Positions 42,217 to 51,053 of a DNA stretch of 64,000 bases are shown in pieces. The DNA is from an uncultured Rhodospirillales bacterium (GTDB lineage Bacteria; Pseudomonadota; Alphaproteobacteria; Acetobacterales; Acetobacteraceae). The notes under the pieces were generated by a model, which was not told the DNA's origin, did no database searches, and saw nothing but the letters and a program-made list of their open reading frames with translations. Numbering within the stretch: position 1 is the stretch's first letter; the number at the start of each line of letters is the position of its first letter. A program made the position numbers and the translations under genes. The stretch lies in the NCBI GenBank assembly GCA_903835235.1, contig CAILMF010000001.1:1-64000 (forward strand), written 5' to 3'.

Positions 42217-42261
42217 GCCCTCAGACGCCGGGCGCGCGCATCCGCGCGCTTGGCTTACGCC
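42217..42261 (+). repeat. 45-bp intergenic repeat family, copy F2
   Basis: Begins GCCCTCAGACGCCGGGCGCG and continues through CATCCGCGCGCTTGGCTTACGCC. It matches the reverse complement of 62164-62208 at most positions and, less closely, of 12899-12943. The inner part can fold into a GC-rich hairpin. Confidence 0.85.
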
Positions 42262-42331
42262 GCACAAGCGGCGGCGGCCATTCGGCCTTGCGGCACGAGG
42301 CTTGGCCTCGTGCCGGGGTGGAGGTTCTGCA

Positions 42332-42973
42332 ATGACGACGACGGCAAAACTCCGCCTGCTCGGCCGCCACAACGCCTTCAATGTGCGGAAGGTGCTGTGG
42401 CTGCTGGACGAGCTGGGACTGGAGGTCGAGCAGGAGGATTGGGGCCGCGACTTCCGCCCCACCGCCGTGCCGGAATTCCTGGGCCTGAACCCGCTGGGCA
42501 CCGTGCCGGTGCTGCTGGACGGCGAGGTGGTGGTGCGCGAGAGCCATGTGATCCTGCGCTACCTGGCGTCTCGGCAGCGGGCCTTTGCGCTGTACCCGGA
42601 AGCGCTGGCCGCCCGCGCCCGGGTGGAGCAGTGGATGGACTGGGTGGCCTATGAGATGACCCAGCCGATGCGCGGCGCCTATCTGGGCGGCGAGCTGGGG
42701 CTGCAGCCTTGGGACAACCCTTGGTTCGTGGCCCAGGGCCGGGCCGACTGGGCGGCGCGGATGGCGGTGCTGGATGCCGAGCTTGCGCGCGGCGGGCCGT
42801 TCCTGGCCGGCGCCGAGTTCACGCTGGCGGATGTGCCGGCGGGGTTCGTGGTGCATCGCTGGTACGCCATGGCCGGGGTGACGCGGACGGCGTTGCCGGC
42901 GCTGGAAGCCTATTACGCGCGGCTCTCCGAGCGGCCGGGGTATATGCGCTGGATCAGGAACGGGTTGGTCTGA
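42332..42973 (+). CDS. Glutathione S-transferase
   Basis: This 213-residue protein has the thioredoxin-like N-terminal domain with NAFNVRKVLWLLDELGL and the glutathione-binding motif GTVPVLLDGEVVVRESHVIL (the ES of SNAIL-type motif), then an all-helical C-terminal domain. The first-turn residues (N-x-x-N-V-R-K) suggest a Ser/Asn-type rather than a Tyr-type enzyme. It probably conjugates or reduces small electrophiles in the cytoplasm. GGAGG lies seven bases before the ATG at 42332. It follows the dioxygenase gene on the same strand. Confidence 0.92.
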   Translation: MTTTAKLRLLGRHNAFNVRKVLWLLDELGLEVEQEDWGRDFRPTAVPEFLGLNPLGTVPVLLDGEVVVRESHVILRYLASRQRAFALYPEALAARARVEQWMDWVAYEMTQPMRGAYLGGELGLQPWDNPWFVAQGRADWAARMAVLDAELARGGPFLAGAEFTLADVPAGFVVHRWYAMAGVTRTALPALEAYYARLSERPGYMRWIRNGLV

Positions 42974-43406
42974 TACCGACCGCATGAAGGATGTGCCTTC
43001 ATGCCCCGCCATCGCGTCGTGCGGCACGCAGGCCTGCTGCGGTACGCATGTCTGTCGCGGAACGCACGCCTGCTGCGGTACGCACGCCTGCTGCGGTACG
43101 CACGCCTGCTGCGTTACGCATGTGTGTCGCGGAACGCACGCCTGCTGCGGAACGCACGCCTTCCGCCGAACGCCTGTCTTCGGCGGAACCCTGGCCGCCC
43201 GCGGCGCTCGGCCACACCGCATGGGTGGCGGCGGCCCTTCCGGCACAGGTCGGACCTTCGGTCGCCTGCTCCGGGCCAGCGTGGCTTCTGGTCCCCTCAG
43301 GGCAGGGCCTGGTCCGCCGGGCATGGTCCGCCGGGCCGGGGACGCAGCGCGGCCCATGCCAGGGTCAGCCGGCTTCGGTGATTAGGCGCGGACCTGCGGC
43401 AGGGCT
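42974..43406. other. 433-bp spacer dominated by tandem repeats
   Basis: The spacer between the GST and rsgA genes has no credible gene. Nine 18-bp units fill 43028-43189, and the remainder is GC-rich low-complexity sequence. Several frames stay open through the array, but their products are only the translated repeat. Confidence 0.75.
43028..43189 (+). repeat. Nine-unit 18-bp tandem repeat
   Basis: The units are variants of GCACGCCTGCTGCGGTAC with no spacer between them. Two kinds alternate: CACGCCTGCTGCG and CATGTCTGTCGCG. Copies are contiguous, which excludes a CRISPR array. In one frame the array would encode repeated CGTHAC. Confidence 0.92.
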
Positions 43407-44594
43407 ATGATGGGAAGCGGCCATGGCGGGGCCGGCGGCCCGCCTACCGCGCTGCCCGCGATTGCGTCCGCACCGTCCCGGCCGGTTGGCCGGCGGTGGC
43501 GACCCTCCCGTTTGAAAGTTCCGCCCTTGATCGACGAATACGGCTGGACCGACGCGCTGCGGCTGGCCTTTGCGCCGCATGCCCGCGCCGGCCTGATTCC
43601 CGGCCGCATCGTGGTGCAGCAGCGCGAGGCCAACCTGGTGGCGACGGAGCTGGGCACGCTGAGCGCCCGGCTTTCCGGCAAGCTGCGGCATGAGGCGCGG
43701 GCCGCCGGCTACCCCGCGGCCGGTGACTGGGTGGCGGTGGCGGCCGGCGCCGGCGACGGCAAGGGCACCATCCAGGCGGTGCTGCCGCGGCGCACCGCCT
43801 TCGTGCGCCGGGCCGCCGACAGCGCCCACACCACGCAGGTGATCGCCGCCAATATCGACGTGGTCTTCGTCGTCACCTCGATGAATGCCGACCTGAACCC
43901 GCGCCGGCTGGAGCGCTTTCTGGCCGCGGCCTGGCAGAGCGGGGCCAAGCCGGTGGTGGTGCTGACCAAGGCGGACCTGAGCGTGCACCCCGAGGAAGAG
44001 GCCGCCGAGATCGCGGCCCTGGCGGGGGACTGCCCGGTGGTGGTGGTCTCGGCGCGCGCGGGCCGGGGGCTGGACAGCTTGAAGGAATACATCCGGCCGG
44101 GCGAGACCTGCGTGCTGATCGGCTCCTCCGGCGTCGGCAAGTCCACGCTGGTGAACACCCTGCTGGGCGAGGCGCGGATGGCGACGCAGGATATCCGCGC
44201 CGGGGATGCCCGCGGGCGCCACACCACCAGCCATCGGCAACTGGTGCTGCTGCCCGGCGGCGGCCTGATCCTGGATACCCCGGGCATTCGCGAAGTGGGG
44301 CTGGTGGAGGCCGAGCTCGGGCTGGGCACGGTTTTCGAGGATATCGAGCGCCTGGCGCTGGACTGCCGCTTCACCAATTGCGGCCACAGCAACGAGCCGG
44401 GCTGCGCGGTGCGCGCGGCGCTGGACTCGGGCGCGCTGGGGGCCGAACGCTGGGCGCATTACCAGAAGCTGAGCGCCGAGATGGCGGCGCAAGGCGCCAG
44501 CCTGGACCGGATGGCGCAGGAGATGGAGCGGCATCGGGCGGGGGCGGTGCAGCGGGCGTATCGGGCGGCGAAGAAGGCGCAGCGGGAGCCCTGA
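43407..44594 (+). CDS. rsgA: Ribosome small-subunit-dependent GTPase A
   Basis: This product of up to 395 residues is a circularly permuted GTPase: the G4 motif TKADLS comes before the P-loop GSSGVGKSTLVNTLLG, then DIRAGDARGRHTTSHRQL and LDTPGIREVGL. The zinc-binding end has DCRFTNCGHSNEPGCAV. An OB-fold lies ahead of the GTPase domain. RsgA helps late maturation of the 30S subunit. The start is uncertain: ATG at 43407 gives about 35 low-complexity leading residues, while a TTG at 43512 lies nearer the usual start. The gene is monocistronic, followed by a long hairpin. Confidence 0.95.
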   Translation: MMGSGHGGAGGPPTALPAIASAPSRPVGRRWRPSRLKVPPLIDEYGWTDALRLAFAPHARAGLIPGRIVVQQREANLVATELGTLSARLSGKLRHEARAAGYPAAGDWVAVAAGAGDGKGTIQAVLPRRTAFVRRAADSAHTTQVIAANIDVVFVVTSMNADLNPRRLERFLAAAWQSGAKPVVVLTKADLSVHPEEEAAEIAALAGDCPVVVVSARAGRGLDSLKEYIRPGETCVLIGSSGVGKSTLVNTLLGEARMATQDIRAGDARGRHTTSHRQLVLLPGGGLILDTPGIREVGLVEAELGLGTVFEDIERLALDCRFTNCGHSNEPGCAVRAALDSGALGAERWAHYQKLSAEMAAQGASLDRMAQEMERHRAGAVQRAYRAAKKAQREP

Positions 44595-44615
44595 GGCGGC
44601 GCCGGCCGGCAGCGG

Positions 44616-44663
44616 GGCCGAAGCATGATCACCGCCGACTGAAGCGGTGAACATGCTTCGGCC
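44616..44663. terminator. Long inverted repeat after rsgA
   Basis: Arms of 20 bp (GGCCGAAGCATG...CACCGC and its complement) pair with a single mismatch around an 8-base loop, so a very stable hairpin can form. No T-tract follows, so it could act as a transcript-end stabiliser rather than a classical terminator. It lies 22 bp behind rsgA. Confidence 0.7.
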
Positions 44664-44672
44664 GGTTTCGAG

Positions 44673-44713
44673 CGGCTGATTCACCGCTTGCGGCGATGCC
44701 GCCTTCGCCGATC
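44673..44713 (+). repeat. Hairpin repeat family, diverged copy R4
   Basis: It starts GCGGCTGATTCACCGC, shared with the flank of R3, and ends CGCCGATCAGGCT, with a different GC-rich stem between. This suggests that the outer boxes are conserved while the stem evolves by compensation. Confidence 0.5.
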
Positions 44714-44728
44714 AGGCTCTGGCGCGGC

Positions 44729-45886
44729 TCAGTGGAACAGCGCCACGCGCCAGGCCAGCCGGTCCGGGTCGTTCCACACCCACAGCGTGGTCCAGCACAG
44801 CACCACGCCAATGGCCAACCAGACCAGCCAGAGCCAGCGCTCCGCCGACTGCAGCCGGCGGCTGCTGGTCCAGGCCACCACGGCCGCCATGCCGGTGGCA
44901 ATGGCCGGCAGTGGCCCGGCGGTGTGCCAGAACAGCGTGGCGCCGGCGCCGGCGATGGGGCCGCCCAGCAGCGCCAGCAGCGCGGTCGCCGGGCGTTGCC
45001 GTTCCTCCGGCCGCACCAGCAGCGAGATCAGCGGCAGCACCGCCGGCGGCATGGCCACGGCGCAGAGCGGCAGCAGCGCCAGCAGGGGCTGGAAGAACTC
45101 ACCGCCGAAGCGCACCAGCCAGGGGGTATTGGCCGCCTCGGTGAAGCCGTGCATCGGCGCCACCCAGCGGTTCAGCGCATAGGTCGGCGCCTCGCCGAAG
45201 GTGGCGGCGGCCAGCAGGATGCCGCCGACGGCGATGAGCGCGGGAAACAGCGTCAGCAGGAACAGCGCCACCGCACTGCCGCTGTCGCGCACGTCGCGCA
45301 GGCAGAAGGGCAGCAGCGCCATGATCGGCAGCGCGATGTAGAGCGCGTCCGGCGCGGTCAGCACCAGCGCGGCCAGGGCCAGGCCCAGCGCCATCAGGGA
45401 TTGTGCGTCGCCGATGGTGGACGCCCGGTCCAGCGCCAGCGCGACGATGCCGACCAGCAGCACCGAAAGCAGCAGGGTCTGGCCGGTGGTGGCCAGCATC
45501 AGCGTGGCCGGGTGCAGGCCCAGCAGCGCGGTCGCCGCCAGCGCTTCCAGCAGGCCCCAATGCACCCGCCGCAGCCGCCAGTAGAACACGCCCAGCGTGA
45601 AGCCGCCGGCCAGCACGGTCAGCATCACCAGGGTCTGCGGCCCGGCATCCGGCACCAGGCGCGTCAGCGAGAGCAGCATCGCCGCCAGCCACTGGCCGGC
45701 GACCGCGGCCGGGTCTTCCGAGACCAGCCAGGTGCGTTCCAGCATGGCGTCGAGATGGCCCGAGGCGAACAGCAGGTCGGCGATGAAGGCGTACCAGATG
45801 GTGCCGACCACCATGACCAGGGCGCCACCGAAGGCGTGGCCGTCCTGGCGGTCGGTATAGTCGGCGGAGACGGTGGTGCTGCTCAT
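44729..45886 (-). CDS. Polytopic membrane protein of an exopolysaccharide operon
   Basis: This 385-residue protein has about nine to ten membrane helices. After a short cytoplasmic start, the first is GGALVMVVGTIWYAFIADLL. I recognise no family motif; loops carry few charged residues. Its start overlaps the stop of the GT2 synthase by 4 bp, and a BcsB-like gene lies upstream, so it is the third gene of one operon. A role in polymer assembly or as an accessory of the synthase in the inner membrane is likely from context only. Confidence 0.75.
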   Translation of the reverse strand: MSSTTVSADYTDRQDGHAFGGALVMVVGTIWYAFIADLLFASGHLDAMLERTWLVSEDPAAVAGQWLAAMLLSLTRLVPDAGPQTLVMLTVLAGGFTLGVFYWRLRRVHWGLLEALAATALLGLHPATLMLATTGQTLLLSVLLVGIVALALDRASTIGDAQSLMALGLALAALVLTAPDALYIALPIMALLPFCLRDVRDSGSAVALFLLTLFPALIAVGGILLAAATFGEAPTYALNRWVAPMHGFTEAANTPWLVRFGGEFFQPLLALLPLCAVAMPPAVLPLISLLVRPEERQRPATALLALLGGPIAGAGATLFWHTAGPLPAIATGMAAVVAWTSSRRLQSAERWLWLVWLAIGVVLCWTTLWVWNDPDRLAWRVALFH

Positions 45887-47775
45887 CGGCCGCTACCGGG
45901 GTTGGCGATGGCCGCCAGCGCTTCCTGCGTGGCGGTGGAGGTGCCGTGCTGGGTCTTTTCCCAGTAGTGCGGCCGCAGCAGCAACTGCCACAGCGCCTTG
46001 TAGGCGGCGACCGAATGCAGCACCCAATAGGCCGGCGCCAGCAGCGCCCAGGGCATCAGCATGAACCAGCCGCGCTTCGCCGCCGCCACCATGGTCAGGT
46101 AGACATACATCGCGTTGCCGACCACCAGGTTGAAGATGGCCAGGTAGATGATCGGCGCCGGGAAGAAGCGGTCCACCGCGGCCGAGCCCCAGATCAGCGT
46201 CGCCGCCGTCGTCATCCACAGCAGCGGGTTCAGCAGCGCCGTCAGCACCGGGAAACCCACAAAGAACTGGAAGCCCCAGAAGCCGACATTGCCCAGGCGG
46301 GAATACAGCTGCACCGGCCGGCGCATGTGCACCAGCCAGGTCTGCATGTAGCCCTTGATCCAACGGCTGCGCTGGTTGATCCAGCTGCGCAGCACGCCGT
46401 TGGCTTCCTCGAAGGTGGTGGAGTTCACCACCGCCACTTCGTAGCCGGCCTGGGTCAGCCGCACGCCGAGGTCGGCGTCCTCGGTGACGTTGTAGGGGTC
46501 CCAGGCGCCGAGGTCGCGCAGCACCGAGGTGCGGAAATGGTTGGAGGTGCCGCCGAGCGGGATCGGCACCCGCAGGATGTGCAGGCCGGGCAGCAGGTAG
46601 TCGAACCAGTTGCTGTATTCGAGGGTGAACATCCGGGTCAGGAAGTTTTCCCGCCGGTTGAAGTAGTTCAGCCGCGCCTGGACGCAGGCCACCTCCGGCC
46701 CGCTGCGCTTGAACAGCGCCACCGCCTTCTTCAGCTGGTCGGGCTCGGGCATGTCCTCGGCGTCGAACACCACGCAGAGCTCGCCGCGGGCGAAGTGCAG
46801 CGCGTAGTTGCAGGCCTTGGGCTTGGTCTTCGGCAGGCTGGTCGGCACGCGGATGATCTCGAAGATGCCCTCGGCATGCAGCGCCTTGGCGGCCTCGATG
46901 GTCTCCTCGTCGTCCTGTTCCAGCACCAGCTTCACGTCCAGCTTGGCGCGCGGATAGTCCAGCCGGCGGATGGAATGCACCAGGATCGGCAGCACCTCCT
47001 TCTCCCGGTACATCGGCACCAGCACGGTGTAGGTGGGCAACTCCTCGGGCTTCAGCGCCTCGATCTCGTGGTCATGCACGGCGATGCCGACATCATGCCG
47101 GGCGCCGACCCAGGTGAGCAGGAAGCGGAAGCAGAAGCTGAGCAGGTAGAACACCGTCACCAGCGCGGAGCCGGCGATCAGCGTGGGCACCGGGGCGATC
47201 CAGAGGCCGAGCAGCAGCAGCGAGGCCATGATGGCCGCGAAGATCACCTGGCCCGGGGTGAACACCACCTTGGCCGAAAGCTCCGGCGTGCGGAGGTAGA
47301 GCGCTTCCCGCGCCGCCAGGTCGGCCAGGTGGTCGAAGACGTGTTGCAGCGTCCAGAGGATGTCGAACTTGGCGGTGACGGCCCAGCGGATCGGCACGCC
47401 GGGGAATTCGCGCTCGGCCCATTCCAGCGCCTCCGGCTCCATCGGCCGCACCGCGGCCAGCACCACGCCGCGATCCGCGTCCCGCCGCCAGGGGATCACG
47501 CCATGGGCCAGGTAGAAATTGCGCTCGGCGTGGTCCAGCAGCACTTCGTCGCAGGGCGTCGCGATCAGGTCGGCCAGCGGCAGGCCGCTGACGGTCGCCA
47601 CCGCCGCCGCCCAGTCGCGCGGGCTGATGGCGCCATCGGCCACCAGCGTCTCGTGGATGGTCATGCCCCAGGCGCGGGCCTGGGCGCGGGCCCGGGTCAG
47701 GGCGGCCGTGTCCAGCCGCCCTTCCAGCATCAGGTGCGCGAGGGTTTCGTCCTCGGGCGGCGGGCCAAATACCAT
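45883..47775 (-). CDS. Cellulose-synthase-like GT2 with GspE-N-type domain
   Basis: This 630-residue protein has a cytoplasmic N-terminal domain (about 1-150) like the N-terminal part of GspE/MshE and of NfrB, with LVADGAISPRDWAAAVATVS and YLAHGVIPWRRD. Two membrane helices and the processive GT2 core follow: TVLVPMYREKEVLP, DAEDMPEPDQ, NVTEDADLGVRL and the translocation signature NQRSRWIKGY. Further helices end the protein. It should polymerise and secrete a beta-linked glucan or related polymer. The MshE-N-like domain can bind cyclic di-GMP in relatives, so nucleotide control is plausible in place of a PilZ domain. It is the middle gene of three. Confidence 0.9.
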   Translation of the reverse strand: MVFGPPPEDETLAHLMLEGRLDTAALTRARAQARAWGMTIHETLVADGAISPRDWAAAVATVSGLPLADLIATPCDEVLLDHAERNFYLAHGVIPWRRDADRGVVLAAVRPMEPEALEWAEREFPGVPIRWAVTAKFDILWTLQHVFDHLADLAAREALYLRTPELSAKVVFTPGQVIFAAIMASLLLLGLWIAPVPTLIAGSALVTVFYLLSFCFRFLLTWVGARHDVGIAVHDHEIEALKPEELPTYTVLVPMYREKEVLPILVHSIRRLDYPRAKLDVKLVLEQDDEETIEAAKALHAEGIFEIIRVPTSLPKTKPKACNYALHFARGELCVVFDAEDMPEPDQLKKAVALFKRSGPEVACVQARLNYFNRRENFLTRMFTLEYSNWFDYLLPGLHILRVPIPLGGTSNHFRTSVLRDLGAWDPYNVTEDADLGVRLTQAGYEVAVVNSTTFEEANGVLRSWINQRSRWIKGYMQTWLVHMRRPVQLYSRLGNVGFWGFQFFVGFPVLTALLNPLLWMTTAATLIWGSAAVDRFFPAPIIYLAIFNLVVGNAMYVYLTMVAAAKRGWFMLMPWALLAPAYWVLHSVAAYKALWQLLLRPHYWEKTQHGTSTATQEALAAIANPGSGR

Positions 47776-47779
47776 GGCG

Positions 47780-49612
47780 TTAGCTGCGCCGCCGGCGCAG
47801 CCGCACCACCGCCACCACCGCCAGCAGGATGATCAGCACCCAGGCGAGGATGAACAGCTCGTTCCGCCAGCGGTCGAGCAGCGTGGTTTCCGTGGTGAAG
47901 CGGGCTTCCTCCACCGCCACGCTCGGGCGGCGGGTGTCGAAGACCACCGGGCGGACCTGGCCGTCGTAGACCGCGACATTGCCCAGCGTCAGCCCGGCCG
48001 GCGAACGCAGGCTGGTCTCGGCGCCCGGGCTGACCCAGAGGCCCGGCACGGTGCCGGCGGAGACCAGCTGCACCAGCGTCATGCCGGCGGCCGGGGCCAC
48101 CTCCACGCGGGCGCCGTTGCGCTGGTCGTCCAGCACCACGCGGCCGAGATCCGGGCGCAGCAGGCCGGCGCCGGTGATATCGGCGGGCGCCGCGCGGGAC
48201 AGCAGGATGAAGGGGCGGCTCAGCGCCGCGCCGGCGGTCAGTTCCACCGCCTGCGGCCGGGCCGCGGCACCGTTCAGCAGCCGGCCGAGCAGCGGCACGG
48301 CGGCGACGGCGTCGCTGGGCGGAACATCCACGCGGACCAGCGCCGGGCGTTCGCCATTGACCGCGAAGCCGCCGAAGTCGCTGGCGCCGGCATAGCCATC
48401 GGCCAGCAGCACGCGGGAGGTTTCGCGCAGCTGGAAGGCCAGCGCGTCGTCGCTGCCGCAGGCGCGGCGGGCGCCGAGGCGGGCCATGCGCAGCGTGACC
48501 GTCATGCGGTGGCGCAGCAGGTCCGGCGGCAGGCCGACCTGGACGCCGTCCAGTTCCACCGCGCCGCGATAGGTGTTGCTCCACAGCAGCCGGCCACCGA
48601 CGGTCAGCGAGATCGCCAGCGCCTCGTCATTCGGGGTCATCGGGCCGCGGCCGAACAGCTGCAGCGCCACCGGGTGACGGCCGGGCGGCAGGCGGTCGAA
48701 GGGCAGTTCGAAGGTCAGGGTGCCCGAGCTGTAGATGGCGACCTGCTGCGGGCGGATGCCGATCTCGGAGAAGGCGACGCTTTCGACCGAGGCGGGGATC
48801 GCGACCGAGCCGGGCTCGCCACGCGCCACCACGCTGTCCAGCGTGCGCATCATCGGCGCGGCGGCAACCAGGGCGCGGGCGGCGCTGGTATCGGCCACGC
48901 GGAGCCGCCAGGTGCCGGGGCCACCGGCGCCCTGCTCCAGCGAGATCGGCGCATTGGCGCGGCCGATGCGGATCAGCGCGCTGGGGTCGTTCGGGCCGAC
49001 CATCACCGGCTCGGCGCCGCGGTTGTACAGCGCGGTGGCCAGGGTGACCGCGGCTTCCAGGTCCGGCAGGCTGGGCGGCGCCGGCAGCGACATCGGCACC
49101 CGGCCGGCCAGGCGGCGCCAGACGGTGCCGACACCCTCGCTGCCCTCGGCCTGGTATTCCAGCCGGCTGTCGGCGCCGATGCGGGTGTAGACGCCGGGGC
49201 TGTCATTGTCGAAGCAGAGGTCGTCGCGGCGCAGCGCCTGGTCCGCCACCAGGCGCACCTGGAGGAACTCGCCGCGCGCCAGGGCGGGCGGGATGTCGAT
49301 GCGCTCGATCCGGGCGCCGTCCTTCAGCGGCAGCGCCACCAGCGGCGATTCACCGATGTAGACGACCACCGAGGAGAAGGCGTCCAGCATCGGCGAGGGC
49401 TGGATTTCCAGCGCCAGGACCACGCGGCCGGGATTGGCGGGCAGCGGGAAGAAGGCCTCCACCTCGGCCCGCGGGCCGCGCAGCACGAAGCCTTCGGGGA
49501 AGCCCAGCTCGCGGAGCGAGTTGGCCAGGGCGCTCGCAGCCGGCAGGACCAGGCCTGCCAACAGCGCCAGCACGGCGACCAAGCGCCGCCAACTGCGGGG
49601 GGAATGCGCCAT
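47780..49612 (-). CDS. BcsB-like periplasmic polysaccharide synthase subunit
   Basis: This 610-residue protein has a signal peptide (RLVAVLALLAGLVLPAASALA), a large beta-rich periplasmic region with jelly-roll-like and flavodoxin-like parts (TWRLRVADTSAARALVAAAP), and a single C-terminal membrane anchor (LFILAWVLIILLAVVAVVRL) ending in RRRRS. This is the layout of BcsB, the partner of cellulose synthase BcsA, though sequence similarity is distant. Two cysteines at Cys132 and near Cys388 may pair. It precedes the GT2 synthase by four bases and probably guides the nascent polymer through the periplasm. Confidence 0.82.
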   Translation of the reverse strand: MAHSPRSWRRLVAVLALLAGLVLPAASALANSLRELGFPEGFVLRGPRAEVEAFFPLPANPGRVVLALEIQPSPMLDAFSSVVVYIGESPLVALPLKDGARIERIDIPPALARGEFLQVRLVADQALRRDDLCFDNDSPGVYTRIGADSRLEYQAEGSEGVGTVWRRLAGRVPMSLPAPPSLPDLEAAVTLATALYNRGAEPVMVGPNDPSALIRIGRANAPISLEQGAGGPGTWRLRVADTSAARALVAAAPMMRTLDSVVARGEPGSVAIPASVESVAFSEIGIRPQQVAIYSSGTLTFELPFDRLPPGRHPVALQLFGRGPMTPNDEALAISLTVGGRLLWSNTYRGAVELDGVQVGLPPDLLRHRMTVTLRMARLGARRACGSDDALAFQLRETSRVLLADGYAGASDFGGFAVNGERPALVRVDVPPSDAVAAVPLLGRLLNGAAARPQAVELTAGAALSRPFILLSRAAPADITGAGLLRPDLGRVVLDDQRNGARVEVAPAAGMTLVQLVSAGTVPGLWVSPGAETSLRSPAGLTLGNVAVYDGQVRPVVFDTRRPSVAVEEARFTTETTLLDRWRNELFILAWVLIILLAVVAVVRLRRRRS

Positions 49613-49920
49613 CGGCTTTCTCCTTGCCTGCGCACCAGGGGGCTGCGCGCAGAAGTTGCAAAATTTGGACTAGATTATCTCGCCTGAGGCGACTTTTACG
49701 CCCCGTGATACAAAACACAACAACTTGAGGGTAGCAATCGATTCAGGAAACTCGCGCAATACGTGCATTACGACGACTTATATAAATGATCCGCAACGGC
49801 GCTGGAACCGCAAGGCGATTCTTCCGCTGCGTTTCCGGCTTGCCGGCCAGCCGGGGCTTCGCCAGCCTGCCCGCCGGCTGGACCATGGAAGGCATGCCCG
49901 AGGGCATGACAGGGGCGCGG
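49613..49920. promoter_or_regulatory. Divergent promoter region
   Basis: This 308-bp spacer separates the BcsB-like operon from the SDR/cupin pair. Around 49640-49800 it is clearly AT-richer than the surroundings and includes TTGCAAAATTTGGA and the small dyad CGCCTGAGGCG. It probably holds both promoters. No regulator site can be named. Confidence 0.5.
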
Positions 49921-50664
49921 ATGTTCGATTTCACTGGCAAGAAGGTGGTGGTGTGCGGCGGCAGCCGCGGGATCGGGCGCAGTGTGGCGCTGGGCTTCGC
50001 CCGCGCCGGCGCGGCGGTTTCCATCTGCGCGCGCAGCCCCGGGCCGCTGGAGGCGACGCGGGCCGAGATTGCCGCGCTGGGCGGCCAGGCGCATGCCGCG
50101 GGCTGCGACCTGGGCGACAAGGCGGCGGTGGAGGGCTACGTGGCCGCCGCAGCCGCCGCGCTGGGCGGGGTGGACGTGCTGGTGAACAACGCGTCCGGCT
50201 TCGGCGGGCCGGATACCGAGGAAGGCTGGGCCGCCGGGCTTTCGGTGGATGTGATGGCCACCGTGCGCGCGACCCATGCGGCGCTGCCGTTGCTGGAAGC
50301 GTCCAAGGGCAGCATCGTCAATGTCAGTTCCATCAGCGGCTACCGGCCTTCCACCCGCACGCCTGCTTACGCTGCGGTCAAGGCGCTGCTGATCAACTAC
50401 ACCAACAGCCAGGCGGCGATGTATGCGCCCAAGGGCATCCGGGTGAATGGCGTGGCGCCCGGCAGCATCGAGTTTCCCGGTGGCAGCTGGGAGGAGCGCA
50501 GGACCAGCGCGCCGGCGCTGTACAACGCCATCCTCGGCAGCATTCCGTTCGGCCGGCTGGGCGTGCCGGAGGAGGTGGCCGATGTCGTGCTGTTCCTGGC
50601 CAGCCCGGCGGCGCGCTGGGTGACCGGGCAGACCATCATCGTGGATGGAGGGCAGCTGCTGTGA
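49921..50664 (+). CDS. Short-chain dehydrogenase/reductase
   Basis: This 247-residue classical SDR has the cofactor motif VVVCGGSRGIGRSVAL (GGSRGIG in place of GASxGIG), VNNASGFGG, catalytic Ser in VSSISGY and Tyr/Lys in YAAVK. The C-terminus GQTIIVDGGQLL is standard. I start it at the ATG at 49921, where the family begins; frames opening further upstream add low-complexity sequence. Its stop overlaps the GTG of a cupin gene, so both are made together. Substrate unknown; probably a small hydroxy acid or ketone. Confidence 0.9.
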   Translation: MFDFTGKKVVVCGGSRGIGRSVALGFARAGAAVSICARSPGPLEATRAEIAALGGQAHAAGCDLGDKAAVEGYVAAAAAALGGVDVLVNNASGFGGPDTEEGWAAGLSVDVMATVRATHAALPLLEASKGSIVNVSSISGYRPSTRTPAYAAVKALLINYTNSQAAMYAPKGIRVNGVAPGSIEFPGGSWEERRTSAPALYNAILGSIPFGRLGVPEEVADVVLFLASPAARWVTGQTIIVDGGQLL

Positions 50665-50993
50665 AGCTGCCGGAGAGCCCCTTCACGGTCACCGATTGGT
50701 CGACCGTGCCGCAGACCCGCCACCCCGGCGAGACCGGGGAAGCGCTGTGGCGCACCATCAACATCGGCGAGCTGCGGGTGCGCCAGGTGGAGTATTCGCC
50801 GGGGTATCTGGCCGACCATTGGTGCGACCGCGGCCATGTGCTGTACGTGCTGGAGGGCGAGGTGGTCAGTGAGTTGAAGGACGGGCGGAAGTTCACGCTG
50901 ACGCCGGGGATGAGCTACCAGGTCAGCGATTTTGGCGACTCACCGCATCGGTCGTTCACCGCGACCGGGGTGAAGCTGTTCATCGTGGATTGA
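50661..50993 (+). CDS. Small cupin protein (DHCW-type)
   Basis: This 110-residue single-domain cupin has the segment LADHWCDRGHVLYVLEGEV, with the metal-binding His and Glu of motif 1, and PGMSYQVSDFGDSPHRSF as motif 2. Family members of this type are called DHCW-motif cupins and have no settled function. The GTG start at 50661 overlaps the SDR stop by four bases. It may bind a metal and a small acid related to the SDR's substrate. Confidence 0.85.
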   Translation: MKLPESPFTVTDWSTVPQTRHPGETGEALWRTINIGELRVRQVEYSPGYLADHWCDRGHVLYVLEGEVVSELKDGRKFTLTPGMSYQVSDFGDSPHRSFTATGVKLFIVD

Positions 50994-51053
50994 ACAGGTA
51001 GCAAAAGGTGCGTTCACCTTCTGCGAGCACTCAGCCTCGTCTTCCGATAGGTC

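Noticed and set aside
43028-43189. Possible CRISPR array
   Set aside because: Units are contiguous 18-mers with no unique spacers and there are no cas genes nearby.
42984-43410. Cysteine- or alanine-rich open frames across the 18-bp repeat array
   Set aside because: They contain only the translated repeat, stay open in several frames at once, and have no ribosome site.
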